Positions 38,031 to 49,691 of a DNA stretch of 64,000 nucleotides are shown piece after piece. How positions within the stretch are numbered: the first letter of the stretch is position 1; every line of letters begins with the position of its first letter. The DNA is taken from contig JAHRBC010000005.1 of the NCBI GenBank assembly GCA_022702545.1, positions 1,612,001-1,676,000 of the forward strand. The letters are read 5' to 3'. The DNA comes from Phycomyces nitens (taxonomy: Eukaryota > Mucoromycota > Mucoromycetes > Mucorales > Phycomycetaceae). Made by a program: the position numbers and the translations under genes. Under the pieces are notes generated by a model. The model ran no database searches, was not told where the DNA came from, and saw only the letters and a list, made by a program, of their open reading frames with translations.

Positions 38031-39392
38031 ATGACACGCAGTCACTCTCCATTTCAACTCTCAGACTTCTTCTCAAAGGGGTCTCAGCAGCCAACCGCCT
38101 TTCCAGGATCATCGTCCCCTACCTGTCTTGCCATTGTTCTCCAGAGAAATGGAACCCTGGCTACCAAGCAAATCACCTCTAGCCGCAAACGATCCAAGCA
38201 CACAACCCACAATGCTTTTAGACGAATCTTTCAGAAAGCCCAACCCATTCAGGCCCTCAAAAAGACCCAGCGACTCTGCACACTTCCAACTGAGATACTT
38301 GTCTCTATCCTCACATTTCTCGATCTTCCCGCTCTCCTCTCACTTTCTTCCACATGCCATCTCTGGCACCGTCTCTGTAGCCCAGCCAACTACGTAGTCT
38401 GGAATGGACTCGTAAAAGCCGATTATCCCATCTCTCTACAGCTTGGAGATCCTTACGCAGTCTACAGAGAGAATTATGCCTTGAGAAAGCGATGGACTGC
38501 CGGAGAGGCCCAAGTTTCTCATCTCACAGGCCATCAGGACAATGTATATTGTATGGCCTGGATCAGCAAAGAACAGTTTGTGAGCGGTAGCCGCGACCGG
38601 TCACTAAAGATGTGGGATATCTCTTCAGGCCAGACCACGGCCATCAAGACCCAATCTGTCCACCAGGGAAGCATTCTCTGTCTGGGCGTATCTCAAGACA
38701 AATCAATTCTAGTTACTGGATCTTCAGACGCTACCTGCATTGTATGGTCTCTTCCTGAAATGACCTCTAGGCCCCTTGTTTTCCGCAACCATCAAGCAGG
38801 GATCCTTGATTTGTGCGTTGCCTTGAACTACTGCGTGAGCTCATCTCGAGACAACACGGTTCGGGTCTGGGACTATTCAACAGCAAAAGAGTGCCACACC
38901 TTGGTTGGTCATACCGGACCTGTAAACGCATTAGACGCCGAAGGACCATGGGTGGTTTCTGCTTCGGGAGACACAACATTGAAGCTCTGGGATGTCCGAA
39001 CTGGTGCCTGCCTCCGAACCTTCACGGGCCATGCAATGGGCTTAACATGTATCAAGATCCAGGCCGGTATGATCTACAGCGGAGGCCAGGACGGAAGAGT
39101 CAAGATCTGGCAGCAGAACACTGGCATATGCACCATGACTCTCGTAGGCCACACCAAGCTTATTCGTGCTGTAACGTGCGAAGATGGCAAGGTTGTTAGC
39201 GGCAGCTACGATCAAACTCTGCGGGTCTGGGACGCAAAGACCGGAAAATGTCTTTTACGATATCAGAGCGAGAATTTTGGGTGGATCTTTAGTGTTCTTA
39301 TGAACAGAACCCAGATGATCAGCGCAGGACAAAGCAAGGAGATTATGGCACTTGATTTTGGTCTAAATTCTCTGAGCAACACGGCATCATAG
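38031..39392 (+). CDS. F-box/WD40 repeat protein (SCF ubiquitin-ligase adaptor)
   Basis: A single exon of 453 residues. An F-box at about residues 80-125 contains LPTEILVSILTFLDLPALLSL and would bind Skp1. Seven WD40 blades follow from about residue 160: blade ends include SLKMWD, CIVWSL, VRVWDY, LKLWDV, VKIWQQ and LRVWDA, and the last blade is degenerate (EIMALDFG). This is the Fbw7/Cdc4/Met30 layout, in which the propeller selects phosphorylated substrates for ubiquitination by SCF. The chain lacks the long N-terminal extension of Cdc4, so substrate choice cannot be assigned. The ATG at 38031 follows a pyrimidine-rich leader. It is the only intron-free longer gene in the window, in contrast to the intron-rich neighbours. 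Confidence 0.93.
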   Translation: MTRSHSPFQLSDFFSKGSQQPTAFPGSSSPTCLAIVLQRNGTLATKQITSSRKRSKHTTHNAFRRIFQKAQPIQALKKTQRLCTLPTEILVSILTFLDLPALLSLSSTCHLWHRLCSPANYVVWNGLVKADYPISLQLGDPYAVYRENYALRKRWTAGEAQVSHLTGHQDNVYCMAWISKEQFVSGSRDRSLKMWDISSGQTTAIKTQSVHQGSILCLGVSQDKSILVTGSSDATCIVWSLPEMTSRPLVFRNHQAGILDLCVALNYCVSSSRDNTVRVWDYSTAKECHTLVGHTGPVNALDAEGPWVVSASGDTTLKLWDVRTGACLRTFTGHAMGLTCIKIQAGMIYSGGQDGRVKIWQQNTGICTMTLVGHTKLIRAVTCEDGKVVSGSYDQTLRVWDAKTGKCLLRYQSENFGWIFSVLMNRTQMISAGQSKEIMALDFGLNSLSNTAS

Positions 39393-42133
39393 ACGGTTAA
39401 AATAGCAAGAGCAATCTACCGCAGTACACTTTCTATCTTTAGATATCATCTTTGTCTTTCCCTTTTCATATTCATCGCTTCCTAGACCTTTTTTTTTAAT
39501 GAAGATCAAAGAAGGGACAAAGCGTACATAATTTACTATAATTGTATAAAGTTACTAGTTACCAAGCATTAAATAAACATAATTATCACATTAATCTGGT
39601 CCATATTGTGTGTGTGTGTGTGTAAATGTATTTTGCATAAATGATTATTATTAGCCTTGTGAAATGCTAATTTAGTCTAGGAGCTAGAGAAATGTTACAT
39701 CTGGCTGAAATCTATACCTATTCCTTTGATCTGTCAGTCCTACCCAAAGAATTTTGAGTATTTTGTACACGACTGTATGGAAATCAGAGAAATTGACAAG
39801 TGTTTACAAGACACTTTCTTGCCTTTCTTTTGATACCTGGCTTGGACCCAGGGCCATGTCATTATCAGAAAATACATATCGTTGGGTTCCCAAGCTAAAA
39901 AAGCTCCTAGAGTTTTTGGAAGAAAAATCTTTCATTAAAGCTATAATGGTAGCCATAGACCTTTTTTTTATGGACAATATTACACTACAATTTTAGCCCA
40001 TCATTGGAACTATTTTTTTTCCTTAAAATTGGAGTCCAGAAGATTCTACTTTATTGGTAAAAGTAGTACAATGAGGCGTAATTCATAGATTGGGTTGGCC
40101 TAATTGAGTGTATGACGAATTGTTTTTTTTTTCAGCCATTACTCTTTTGATTGAAAAAGCACAAGTGAATGAGGCTTTTAACTGAATTTTTATAACATAA
40201 AGCAAAGCCAGAAATACATACAATATTAACTGATGGCTTGCAAGCTATATCATGATAGTCTAACTTTTTAATATCAAATTTGTATCAGAATATCCACGCT
40301 AGTAAGTTTACTTTTTAAGAAAAAACGTTTTTAGTGATAAGCTTGTGTAAGGAATAAATGTATTTCAGCATATTTGACATTGTACTTTTTAGAAACATAG
40401 GGTATATTTTTCCCGAATGGACAGTTTCTTTGAATGGAGATTGCCCAAATGTTTTTTATAGAATCCAATAATCATTAAATGTGGATCTCTTAATGATACG
40501 CTTGGGCTATAAATGCAAAGACGAAAAGGAACACATTTTATAAATAGCAAAATTTACAAGGGTAAACATCAAGCCGCATTGGCATCGACTCTTTGGTTTG
40601 TAATACGATTTATATTTATATTTATATTTATCGAAATACATGTAAGCATGCTCAAGTATCTTTACTGAATCAAGAAAGTTTTGATTATATGCACCAAAAA
40701 GATAATCAAGAGTGTTCTAAAAATGACTGTACTGATGAGTGTGGAAAGAAAATTAAAAAGGACTCGATACAATTGGAATAAATAAAGTCTTGATATCTTG
40801 ATAGTCAAATGTACCTTGATAGAGAATAGTCGTAAAATATTCATTTACAGGCTCATATATGATATGAAACGATAGTCTAATATTTTAATCTGTATAAATG
40901 TAACTGAAATCATATAACCATTCTAATATGCATCACAAATACATTTTAACACATGTACATTTGATATTATCCAGGATAATAAAATTAAAATAGTTCCAAG
41001 TACTCTCCCAAGTTAAATAGCTTGATTTCTCCCAGAATATATCCTTGAATTATGTTGGATAGGTGCCTAAAAAGAACTTTATCAAGACATTGCCTTTGCT
41101 TACATTTGTTCCTACTACTTATTGCCGTGTGATTAATTTAAAATGTCAATAAAGGTAGCATCACCAGTAACAACGTTTATTTTATTCAACTAGCTAATGC
41201 CACAGCTACTTATTAAAGCGGTCATGTAGTCTTAAAATAAAGAGATCTTTGGTCCTCTCTCATTCTTATATCTACTTAGGATTAATACTAGCATGTAAAA
41301 TTAGCAATGTGTTTTGCATAGGGTACGATAAAAGAATGAGTAATATGATTTCCCATTAAAACATCTTATAAAAGAGCCTATACCCCTTGGTTTTTCAAAA
41401 TTAGTCGAGGAGAAAAACATAATATCTCACTCTTTTCTTTATACTATATATATAAATCCCAAAAGGCATTTTTAATAGGTCTGTAGATACATATATGAGC
41501 ACATTAAAATCAAGCACAAGCACTATATACCTCCAAAAGAGAAAATACGTTCAGGTTGACTATGAGAGAAATCCATCGCGGTTTATTTCTGATATTATAC
41601 TGCATAAATCATGGCTTGGTTAGCGTAGTATTGGTGCCCTCTTTATTAATAAAAGGTACTTTTAAGGGCTTTCTTAGTATGTAGTTTTTTCTATTATATG
41701 TCAAGATGTAATAGTGCATGGTCTTTCAATCTACAACTTTACTTTACTTTTACCTTTATCCCTATTTTTTTTGTAGACTGATCAAGCTTTGATACTCTCT
41801 AATTTTAAGCACCTAGTTGTAAAGTATTATACTCATAAGAAATGGGTTTTATTACCAGATATTTAAGTATATGTATAAACAATAACAAAGCAATTTTTTT
41901 TTTCAATATTCATTTAAATCAATAAAATTTAATTCTCCATCAGATTTTTCCTTCTCAAGTTGAATGTATTTTTCATATAAAATGTTAATATATTGACTAT
42001 GTAAACCCATTGGTTAAGTTATGTGTAAAAATAATCAATTGTTTTAATGTACATGCGTATACACACAATTATAATAGAACACTATTATTTCTTGATTATT
42101 TGTTTATTTGTAAAGCCATTTTATCAGTAAATA
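39393..42133. other. AT-rich convergent spacer
   Basis: No gene supported. A GT run lies at about 39609-39622 and a TTTATA-type run at about 40610-40632. The frame at 40593-40781 begins inside that low-complexity run and has no recognisable features. Confidence 0.5.
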
Positions 42134-43455
42134 TTAAATATCAAGCATAGAAAGATAATCAGACATATAACGTTGTCCTACAGTATCAGCACTGTCAACC
42201 AGCCGTCTCATCTCAGCCAGTTCCTCCTTTGACAAAGAAATATCCCCAGCCTTGACATTTTCCTCGAGATACTTGATTCTTCTTGTACCCGGAATCACAA
42301 AAAATTCAGGGCCTTGAGCAAGGATCCATGCTAGTACATATTGACTTGAAGTGACACCCTTTTTAGTAGCAAGGGCATCAATCCCATCAACAAGTCCAAG
42401 GTTTTTATCAAAGTTTTCTGGAGAGAATCGAGGAAGATCGCGTCTGAAATCATCTTTAGGAAGATCATCTATGCTTTTAATGCCCCCAGTCAAGAAGCCA
42501 CGACCCAATGGAGAGCTGCAATTAAGACGTAAATTGGTATCAAGATCTCACAATATTTTTGAGTAAGACCACCTCTTCCAAAACTTACTAGGCCACAATA
42601 GAAACACCCAATTCACGCGCAGCATCTAGCAAACCATTGGTTTCAATATCCAAGGACCAAGGAGAGTATTCAATCTCAACAGCAGCAATGGGGTGGACCT
42701 TGTAAGCACGGCGAAGTGTGGCAGCTGAACACTCGGATAATCCTGGTAATTATTGATAGACTTGTTAAATACACGAACGGTTTTGAATGTATAGTGGAAA
42801 TAGCTTACCAAGAAAACGAACACGGCCTTCCTTGACCAGGTCAGCCATTGCTTTGACAGTTTCTTCAATAGGACTTGAAAAGGGTTTAATGGAATTAATG
42901 ATATATAATGGCAAGATATATGATATATAAACTTACGTATTTGGATCAACACGATGTTGGTAGTAAAGATCAACTACATCAACACCAAGTCTTTTTTGAC
43001 TCTTCTCAAATGATTCCCGAACATATTCAGGTAAACCGCTGATGCCAGTAATTTCGCCTTCATCGGTGCGAACAAATCCAAACTTTGTGGCCACAAAGAC
43101 CTTGTCTTTTGCGGTCTTCAAAGGGCCAGACAGTAAAAGCTCATTATGAGACTTGATTCCGTATACGTCAGAACTGTCCCAGAATGTTGAGCTATGGTGA
43201 AGATGTAAGTAACTTGGATTTATGTTGAATATATGTGCATGTATATACCCTAGCTCAATTGAACGCTCGAGGGTCTTTATATTCTCTTCGTCATTTGTAG
43301 GGCCATAGTATTCGCTCATGCTATAATTTGTAAATTAGAATATCTACTTGATATGTCTTTGACAATTGAAAAGTAGCTTTTGCTTACCCCATACAACCAA
43401 GCCCAATAGAAGGTACCAATACACCAGTCTTTCCGAGTTCTCTAAGAGGGATCAT
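42134..43455 (-). CDS. Aldo/keto reductase (AKR13-like)
   Basis: Six exons on the minus strand: 43455-43388, 43320-43249, 43191-42937, 42873-42809, 42742-42589 and 42515-42134; 331 residues. The chain starts [20 protein letters not shown], the standard AKR opening. The catalytic set is present: Asp and Tyr in [10 protein letters not shown], Lys in VATKFG and His in YYQHRVDP. The NADPH-binding end is seen in [20 protein letters not shown] enzymes reduce carbonyls with NADPH in the cytosol; the nearest relatives by style are the yakc/AKR13 and plant auxin-induced-like group, so the substrate is unknown. All introns are GT-AG and 42-73 nt. No other metabolic gene is nearby, so a pathway cannot be inferred. 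Confidence 0.92.
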
Positions 43456-44160
43456 GTTTGTTTTTGATAGAAAAATGTTCTTAATAACCAAAACAACGTA
43501 TCGAATTATCAGCTTATATATCATGGTTCAAACAAATGATCATGTATCACTTGACAGAGCCTTTGTATATTTTTAGGTTAGAATTCCCCTCTGCATTGGA
43601 TTTGGTAAAGCAAAGTCTTTATTATTAATGATCAATAGAAGGATCTGAACTATAACTGAAATAGGAAGCTAGAGAAATAAATGTACAGTTTTTCTAAAAA
43701 AGATATAGCTTACGCAATACATTAGCTGCAACAAGAGTATATTTTGTTCAAAAACCTCTTCAGCCATATTTCAGAAACCAAAAACTCCGGTTTCTCCATT
43801 AAGGGTTTCTTCAGGTACAGAAAAAAAAACTCAGAAAAAGACACAGTGTGTTACTTAATTTTATATACCAATCGATTGGTATAGTAATTAAAGAGGCTCA
43901 GGTCTTTTGGGGGTCAATATGTTCGAGCACAAACTTGTTCATATAATTACTTTACCATTCCGAAAGATCAAGATCTGCTAGCTGACCTAAAGTATGTATT
44001 ATCACCATGTCATATCTTATTCGATATTCAATTTCTGCAGATAGTAGCAGGCATAGGCACAAATATTTTAATAAGTAATAAATATTTAATAATATTCACT
44101 ACTATGACTGTGGAATATCAAGAACGAATGCTTATTTTAATCTTTGAACAGATCATTATA
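43456..44160. other. AT-rich spacer upstream of the reductase
   Basis: This contains the reductase promoter (leftward). No gene is seen. It ends at the TA that flanks the Tc1 terminus at 44161. Confidence 0.5.
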
Positions 44161-45420
44161 CAGTCTCGTAGGTTGGCCAATTACACACATTTGACTCTTG
44201 CAATATATATATATATATATCTACATTTTAACATTAATGCTTGCCTTTGTTTTCTACTATGAAAATACAGTACAAAATCTTGTAATTCATAAAAAAAATA
44301 TAGTATTACAGGAATATTAATGTTTTGTATCCAATCCTTTGTTCTTTTGAGGGCATATAATCCATTCGGTATTATATTATGATGAGCTGCACTCACTTTA
44401 ACTGGTAACTTATACCATTATTTTTTTCAACAAACATTTTAATTGCTTAAAGCTCTTTTGCTGGGGTCTTGTAGCTCTCACCATCTTCCTAAAATATGTC
44501 TAGATATTCTCCTATGGGCTGAGCTCAGGACTGTATACAGGTCACTTTAGCATCTCCAAATCTGCGTTATCTTGGTACTATTTTATCATTTTTCTTTAAT
44601 GACATTGAGCATTGTCTTGTTGAAATATAAAAGAGTCGTCTTGCTCATAGTCCAAATTATTTTGAGAAAATGAAAGTATTTTGAAGTATATATTTTATAC
44701 TGTCATTGCTCAAGATTACCGTAGATTATCTCAATCGACCTAACATCATTGGATACAATAAATCTCTAATCCATTGCATATCCTCCTCCACCATGGATTC
44801 TGAGACGTACATAGTTCATATTGTACTTTTCTAACTAAAGACACCAGACTCATCCATTCTTGCATATTGGGAGCAGTACAAACGTTGAATCATCACTCCA
44901 GATACCTCAATCCCAGCTTTGCTTAATTTCTTTGGCATGCTGGACAAAGGCAAGGCGGTTTCTGCAATGATATTCAGTTAGCCAAAGTCTGTATATAGCT
45001 ATGCAAGACTTGATATAAAGAATATTAATGCCAGCAAGCGTATCTTTCCAAAATTACGCTCATTATGTTGATCAACCTATTCAAACCGGGAGTCCAATGT
45101 TTTATCTCTCTGTGCAAAACACACGAGTATCGTTTACTAAATATTCTCAAGGGTCCTTTGTGCCTATATTTAACTGTCATCCTTGTATTTCTGTATCATT
45201 GGATCGTATTGTATACAGTATGGTGAGCTATATTATATCACTCACAAATAGCCGACAGTTTTACTCCTCCCTTAAAAGCACCAACAATCCTTTTTCTGAC
45301 TTTAATTGGGATCTCCTTCTGTTCCGTAATATTGTCGATTTTTTTAATAAACACAAGGTAAAAATTAGATTAAAAATAAAGGGTATATAAAGGAAAACAA
45401 AATTGCCCCAATCCAGAACT
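44161..45420 (-). mobile_element. Decayed Tc1/mariner element, minus strand (family B)
   Basis: The left end is TA followed by CAGTCTCGTAGGTTGGCC, nearly the same terminus as the element at 51178. Minus-strand reading from about 45340 downward gives scraps of a Tc1 transposase: the N-terminal helix-turn-helix region, then a transposase core, all with many stops. Sequence alongside 51.2-52.4 kb is clearly alignable (for example GGGTCTTGTAG and ACCATC blocks in the same order). A right terminal inverted repeat was not found; the end given is approximate. An AT run sits at about 44203-44220. Confidence 0.7.
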
Positions 45421-45439
45421 TACCCCATTGTACAGTCGT

Positions 45440-45795
45440 AATATAAGTCCAACTGATGATCTATGACCCTACCTTGGGATCATGGTGAGACCAAGATATC
45501 TCAGTCAAAGAACCTCGATGGCTTTGAACATTTTTTTGAAGAAAATTGGTATAATATATTTGTTAAAGTGTGTATAGCTCATTTTAATTCAACACCGAAT
45601 AAATTACATGCCCTCAAAAGAATAGATTATTGCATACAAATTATTAAAAGTTCTATAATAATATATTCGTTATTGTAGTAATATTTGTTATTGTGTTATA
45701 GTAGAGAACAAAACAAACACAGACATGATAACCTTTAAAGATATTTTTTTGCAACTAGCCAAATTTCTGCCATTAACCAACCCACGGCCCATTTT
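45440..45795 (+). mobile_element. Second Tc1 fragment in opposite orientation
   Basis: Read on the plus strand, 45463-45720 aligns with the reverse complement of 44240-44530, including the shared block ATGCCCTCAAAAGAA. A weak copy of the terminus (AACCAACCCACGGCC) lies near 45775. It is therefore the 3' part of a family-B element placed inverted beside the first one. Boundaries are approximate. Confidence 0.6.
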
Positions 45796-46544
45796 CCTAA
45801 AAAATAAACCAGGTACATCAATATTTTGTTTTCTATATATAATTCTATATAAATTGCAATAAAAAGTAGAAATAAAGATACTATTATACTGTTTAAGCAC
45901 CATTAACTTTTATTAAATCCAAAACTATGGTATTTTTACTTGCGGAAAGAGTATAAAATACCTGTCTGCTCCTTTCATCAGCCTATGCTTCTAATTCCCA
46001 TCGCTCAATACTATATCAGACTACGTTGACATTAACTACCAAAGCCTTATTGGAATAAGTATCAACCAAGGATACTACTTTATATCATATATTACAATCA
46101 AGTTCAAGTTTATTTTGTTGCCTATTTTTTCCCTCAAACTAGACAAACGGCAACGATTTATTGATATTTTTTTTGTAAACGCACAGACCACTTTAGAGTA
46201 ACGCAAAAATTAAAAAAAAACACCATCCTTGAACTTATGCAACTTTATGCAACTGCGATCAAGAGCAACTCTTTACTTCTTCCCTATGTAAAAGCATAGA
46301 GTCAAATAACACTTTGACTTGATCCCTAACATAATACCAATATTTCCCACTCACTGTTTCCCACTCACTGCACCCCACTCTTGTGTGTGCATTAATTCTG
46401 GACAATAGCAATGCAGATTGAGAGTATGCCATCTAATCCTGACAAAAAGTAGTAAAAAGCAATGGTTATCATATTCTTTCTCACACTTTTGACGGCGTTG
46501 ATAATCGATAAGTTTGACAGCATCTGAGAAAAAAATATTTTTCT

Positions 46545-46554
46545 TATAAAAAGA
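46545..46554 (+). promoter_or_regulatory. TATA box conserved in both copies of the inverted gene pair
   Basis: TATAAAAAGA lies 79 bases before the ATG of copy 1 and is matched at the equivalent place in copy 2. The leader between box and ATG (pyrimidine-rich, ending CAAACATTCCAAAATG) is also alignable. Confidence 0.45.
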
Positions 46555-46623
46555 CGTGTCTAGAGCACGCCTTTCTTTTTTCCTTTTTTCCCTTGCTCTT
46601 TTATTCTTTACAAACATTCCAAA

Positions 46624-48077
46624 ATGACTTGCAATGCCTTTACCACTGCTTCCCATATATTCCGTCTTGCACTCGTCTTCCTCTTTGCGCTAACTTTTGT
46701 AGTCGTAAACGATTCTACACTCGCTTGTGCCTTTGGCACGCTCCAGTCTACTCTTGCTCGCCTTTTTGTAGACGATATGGGCATGGCCTACTCTCACGCG
46801 CTCTTTGACAATGGCCAGGATTCAATCAAAGGAAACCATGGTGTGAGGGATGAGTAACTCACTGACCTTGTGTCGGTCTCTAGAGATTCTTTCAAGTCTC
46901 AGGGAGCACTTTTGGAGGGAAAATCCTCAGGCGTCTCATTGGGCGAGCGCCAAAGAGGTATCCCAGGACTTGAGCCTTTTTATTGGCTAATTTTAGAGGC
47001 AATATATTTCGGAAGCACCAGGATTCCCATCCCTTCCAACATGAAGGAACTTCAAGAATATTTCCTAAGGTAATTCGACCGGGGCAAGCTGTAAATGTTT
47101 ATAAGTTTCAAGCACAGGCAACCGGTATACATCCCGGTACGTCGCAACACTCTTTTGGGCGAGTTTTCTCGTTGCAGCTCCCTGGAAAGTTCAGGAAAGA
47201 GCTCTAAAAGGGTATACCATAATGACTGGTGTATATAAGAACACACTTTACCTGAGTGGGAAGGGGAGTATGGAATACGTTCGTACAGAAATTGGATCAG
47301 GAAGTCCTTTATGGCTAATGATCTCGAAATGTTCTCAGAGGAGACTTGTAAGCAAGGGAACTCTGCTGAAGAAAATGAGTGCCATAATGTGATCAATGAA
47401 GTTGGCCCTGTACACAACCGTGTGCACCTAACTCAGATGGACGAGTCTGACGAAGACGGGCCTTCTGTTGAGGAACGCGAGACTTCTGATGGTGAGTCTA
47501 ACGAGAGCTTTCTTTGTTTGTCATTGGTTGGAAGCCTTCTAGTTTCCGGACTGGAAGAGATTTGGGACAAGATTTCCTGCTTTGTGACTCGTCTAGAGTC
47601 AATGACAATTGATGATGTGAATGAGTATCCAGTGTCTGAGACGGATATTGTCATGGATGAGCTTTTTGAACTTGGTTCTCACCTTATAGCTGATTATGTG
47701 TCTGTTCCAAACAATGATATTTTGATGATGAAGGATCTTGGAATGGAGGCGGAATCCCATACTGTCCAACAGACCGGTGATTTTGGAGAAGAGGTGGTTT
47801 CTGGAGTAATTCCCCAGTCTTGCGAGCTAGTTGGAGAACCTTTGTATTTGGGCAAGAGGCAATCCAGAGCCCTGTGCCTCAAATTGAAGTTCCTACGGAG
47901 CTGATTGATGTCAGCTTGAATGTTCAATTCCATGACTTTGATACCAATGCAAACTCAAGAGTATAGCTGGTTGGAGACGATGACCTTGAGTTTGGTGGTT
48001 TTGTTGGCGCCAGAACCTCTACTACAGGTATTGGAACAAACACATACGATGCTTCCGTTGCGGTAGATAATACTAAT
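46624..48077 (+). pseudogene. Decayed copy 1 of an FxFG/acidic protein gene family
   Basis: This aligns along its whole length with the minus-strand gene at 58193-60312. The hydrophobic N-terminus (FRLALVFLFALTFVVV) and the acidic body (DESDEDGPSVEERETSDGES) are still readable. A 62-nt intron is likely at 46841-46902 (donor GTGTGA, branch-like CTGAC, acceptor CTCAG); the in-frame TAA at 46855 would lie inside it. Lesions include one extra T in the TTTT after the acceptor (copy 2 has TTT), stops at about 47071, 47089, 47218 and 47224, and a frameshift near 47850. Homology to copy 2 stops at about 48077, where a Tc1 fragment begins, so about 650 bp of the gene's 3' part is missing. The upstream region back to about 46170 also aligns with copy 2. 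Function is unknown. Confidence 0.8.
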
Positions 48078-48335
48078 TGAAGTCTGTGTAGTTTATTGAA
48101 ATTCAATGCCAAATCGATTGAATACATTCCCAAAGAACAAAGGATTGGACAAAAAATACTAGAATATCTGTAATAACATATTTTTATGAATTACAAGCTT
48201 CCGCTATTTTTTGAGTAAGTTTTAGTACTATGCTATTATAGTATAAAACAAAAAGAAAATAGAGATAATAACATATAGAGGTATATATTTTTTGGCGGAA
48301 GTCAAGTTTGTAATATTAGCCAACCTACAGGACTG
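48078..48335 (+). mobile_element. Tc1 3'-end fragment truncating copy 1
   Basis: It ends in CAACCTACAGGACTG followed by TA, the exact inverse of the terminus at 51178. Read in reverse complement, it aligns with 51178-51450, including TTTTATACTATAATAGCATAGTA versus the related run at 51267-51290. Only the terminal 260 bases of the element remain. Its inner end abuts the pseudogene at about 48077. Confidence 0.75.
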
Positions 48336-49691
48336 TACAGCTGTAAAAATTGAGATATATCTAGGTATTCTGGATACTAGCCACTGTAATGGTAGTAGAA
48401 ATAGTTAATTAGGTACTCCATTATAAGTAATTGTATATCGAACATCTTTTTCCTCAGATACGGACTTTCTAGATAATATTTTACAGCGATCTATGGCAGA
48501 TTTAATTATCTAAAGTTGCGTACAACTTTATTGGATATTTAAATCATGTCAAATACAATAGCAATATTAATATTGCTGGATTATTATCGATTGTAAAAGT
48601 GAAGCTGATAAAAAATATGCGGTTGATAGATGGTTTTTTATTAAATAATTTATTTTTGAAAGAATGTACAGCATTTTTGTCAGATTCTTAGTTCACCGTT
48701 TGCCTAACAAAAAGCAAACGGATCCATCTCCCTCAGGACGAAGACCTGATCTGACATCGAAGGAGAAAAAAAAAGATGGCTACACTCTTTGGCCGAAACA
48801 CTTCATCGGCATAAACGAAGAGCCTCCATGTTAAAAGAGTAGTATGGGAACCAGTATGATATTTAGGCAGCGCTGCACGTCAGCATACACCATATAACCA
48901 AGTCTGAATTCCTAGAGTATCGGTTGCCCAATCCGCATCGCGCATACCGCAGCCATCCGCTCTAGACACTTGCGCAATAAATTGCCAGTGCTACAACAGC
49001 AAAGGTTGTAGAAACAGTACAAGAGAAAGTCGTGCCTCCCTCCTGTAGGTCTAGAAAAGAAACGTCCCTGCCCAAGAACTAAACGCCCAGGCAGACCTGA
49101 AAAAGCAGAGTGATTAAAAAAGTATACAATATTCATGGTACATTATCTAGGTATCTCACTTCCCTTTTTTTAATTTCCGTGTCTACACCGTGAGCCATTG
49201 TTTCTCCTCATCGATAGCCTTGTGAGTATCTGAGGTTGGCAAATACATGTTTACCTTGTCCTTTTTTTTTCAACGGCCTTGTGGAATCTAGAAGAACAAA
49301 TGGGTTAGGAGCTTTATTCTACACGTTCATTTCTCAAGAGTATATAGTATTGCCGTTTGGAGATACCAAGCTGGCATACATTATAGCTTGGAAAGCAAGA
49401 AAGAAATAATGGAAAATGACTTACCGGAGGAATTTTTCTTAGGAAATTGTACTTACATGAAAGAGAGGGATACAGTTTGGTAAGAGGGTATGGGTCATTT
49501 AAATAATTAATTTTGTTGGAATGTGAAAAGGGAACCAGGGAGACAAAGCTTTAGGTGACGTCTACATTTACATATTATCTATCATAGATTGGATCCTTGA
49601 CCAAGATAATAAATTGACTGGAACATACTGGAGAATAATATTATATAGCACAATATTTGTAAGACGGAATCAAAGAATAGTCTCAGATATA
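48336..49691. other. Unassigned accessory spacer
   Basis: No gene supported. The stretch 48700-49140 is less AT-rich than its surroundings and has open frames on the minus strand without recognisable motifs. It may be old mobile DNA. Confidence 0.45.

Noticed and set aside
40593..40781. Short frame starting in a TATATTTATA run
   Set aside because: Start lies in low-complexity sequence and the rest has no features.
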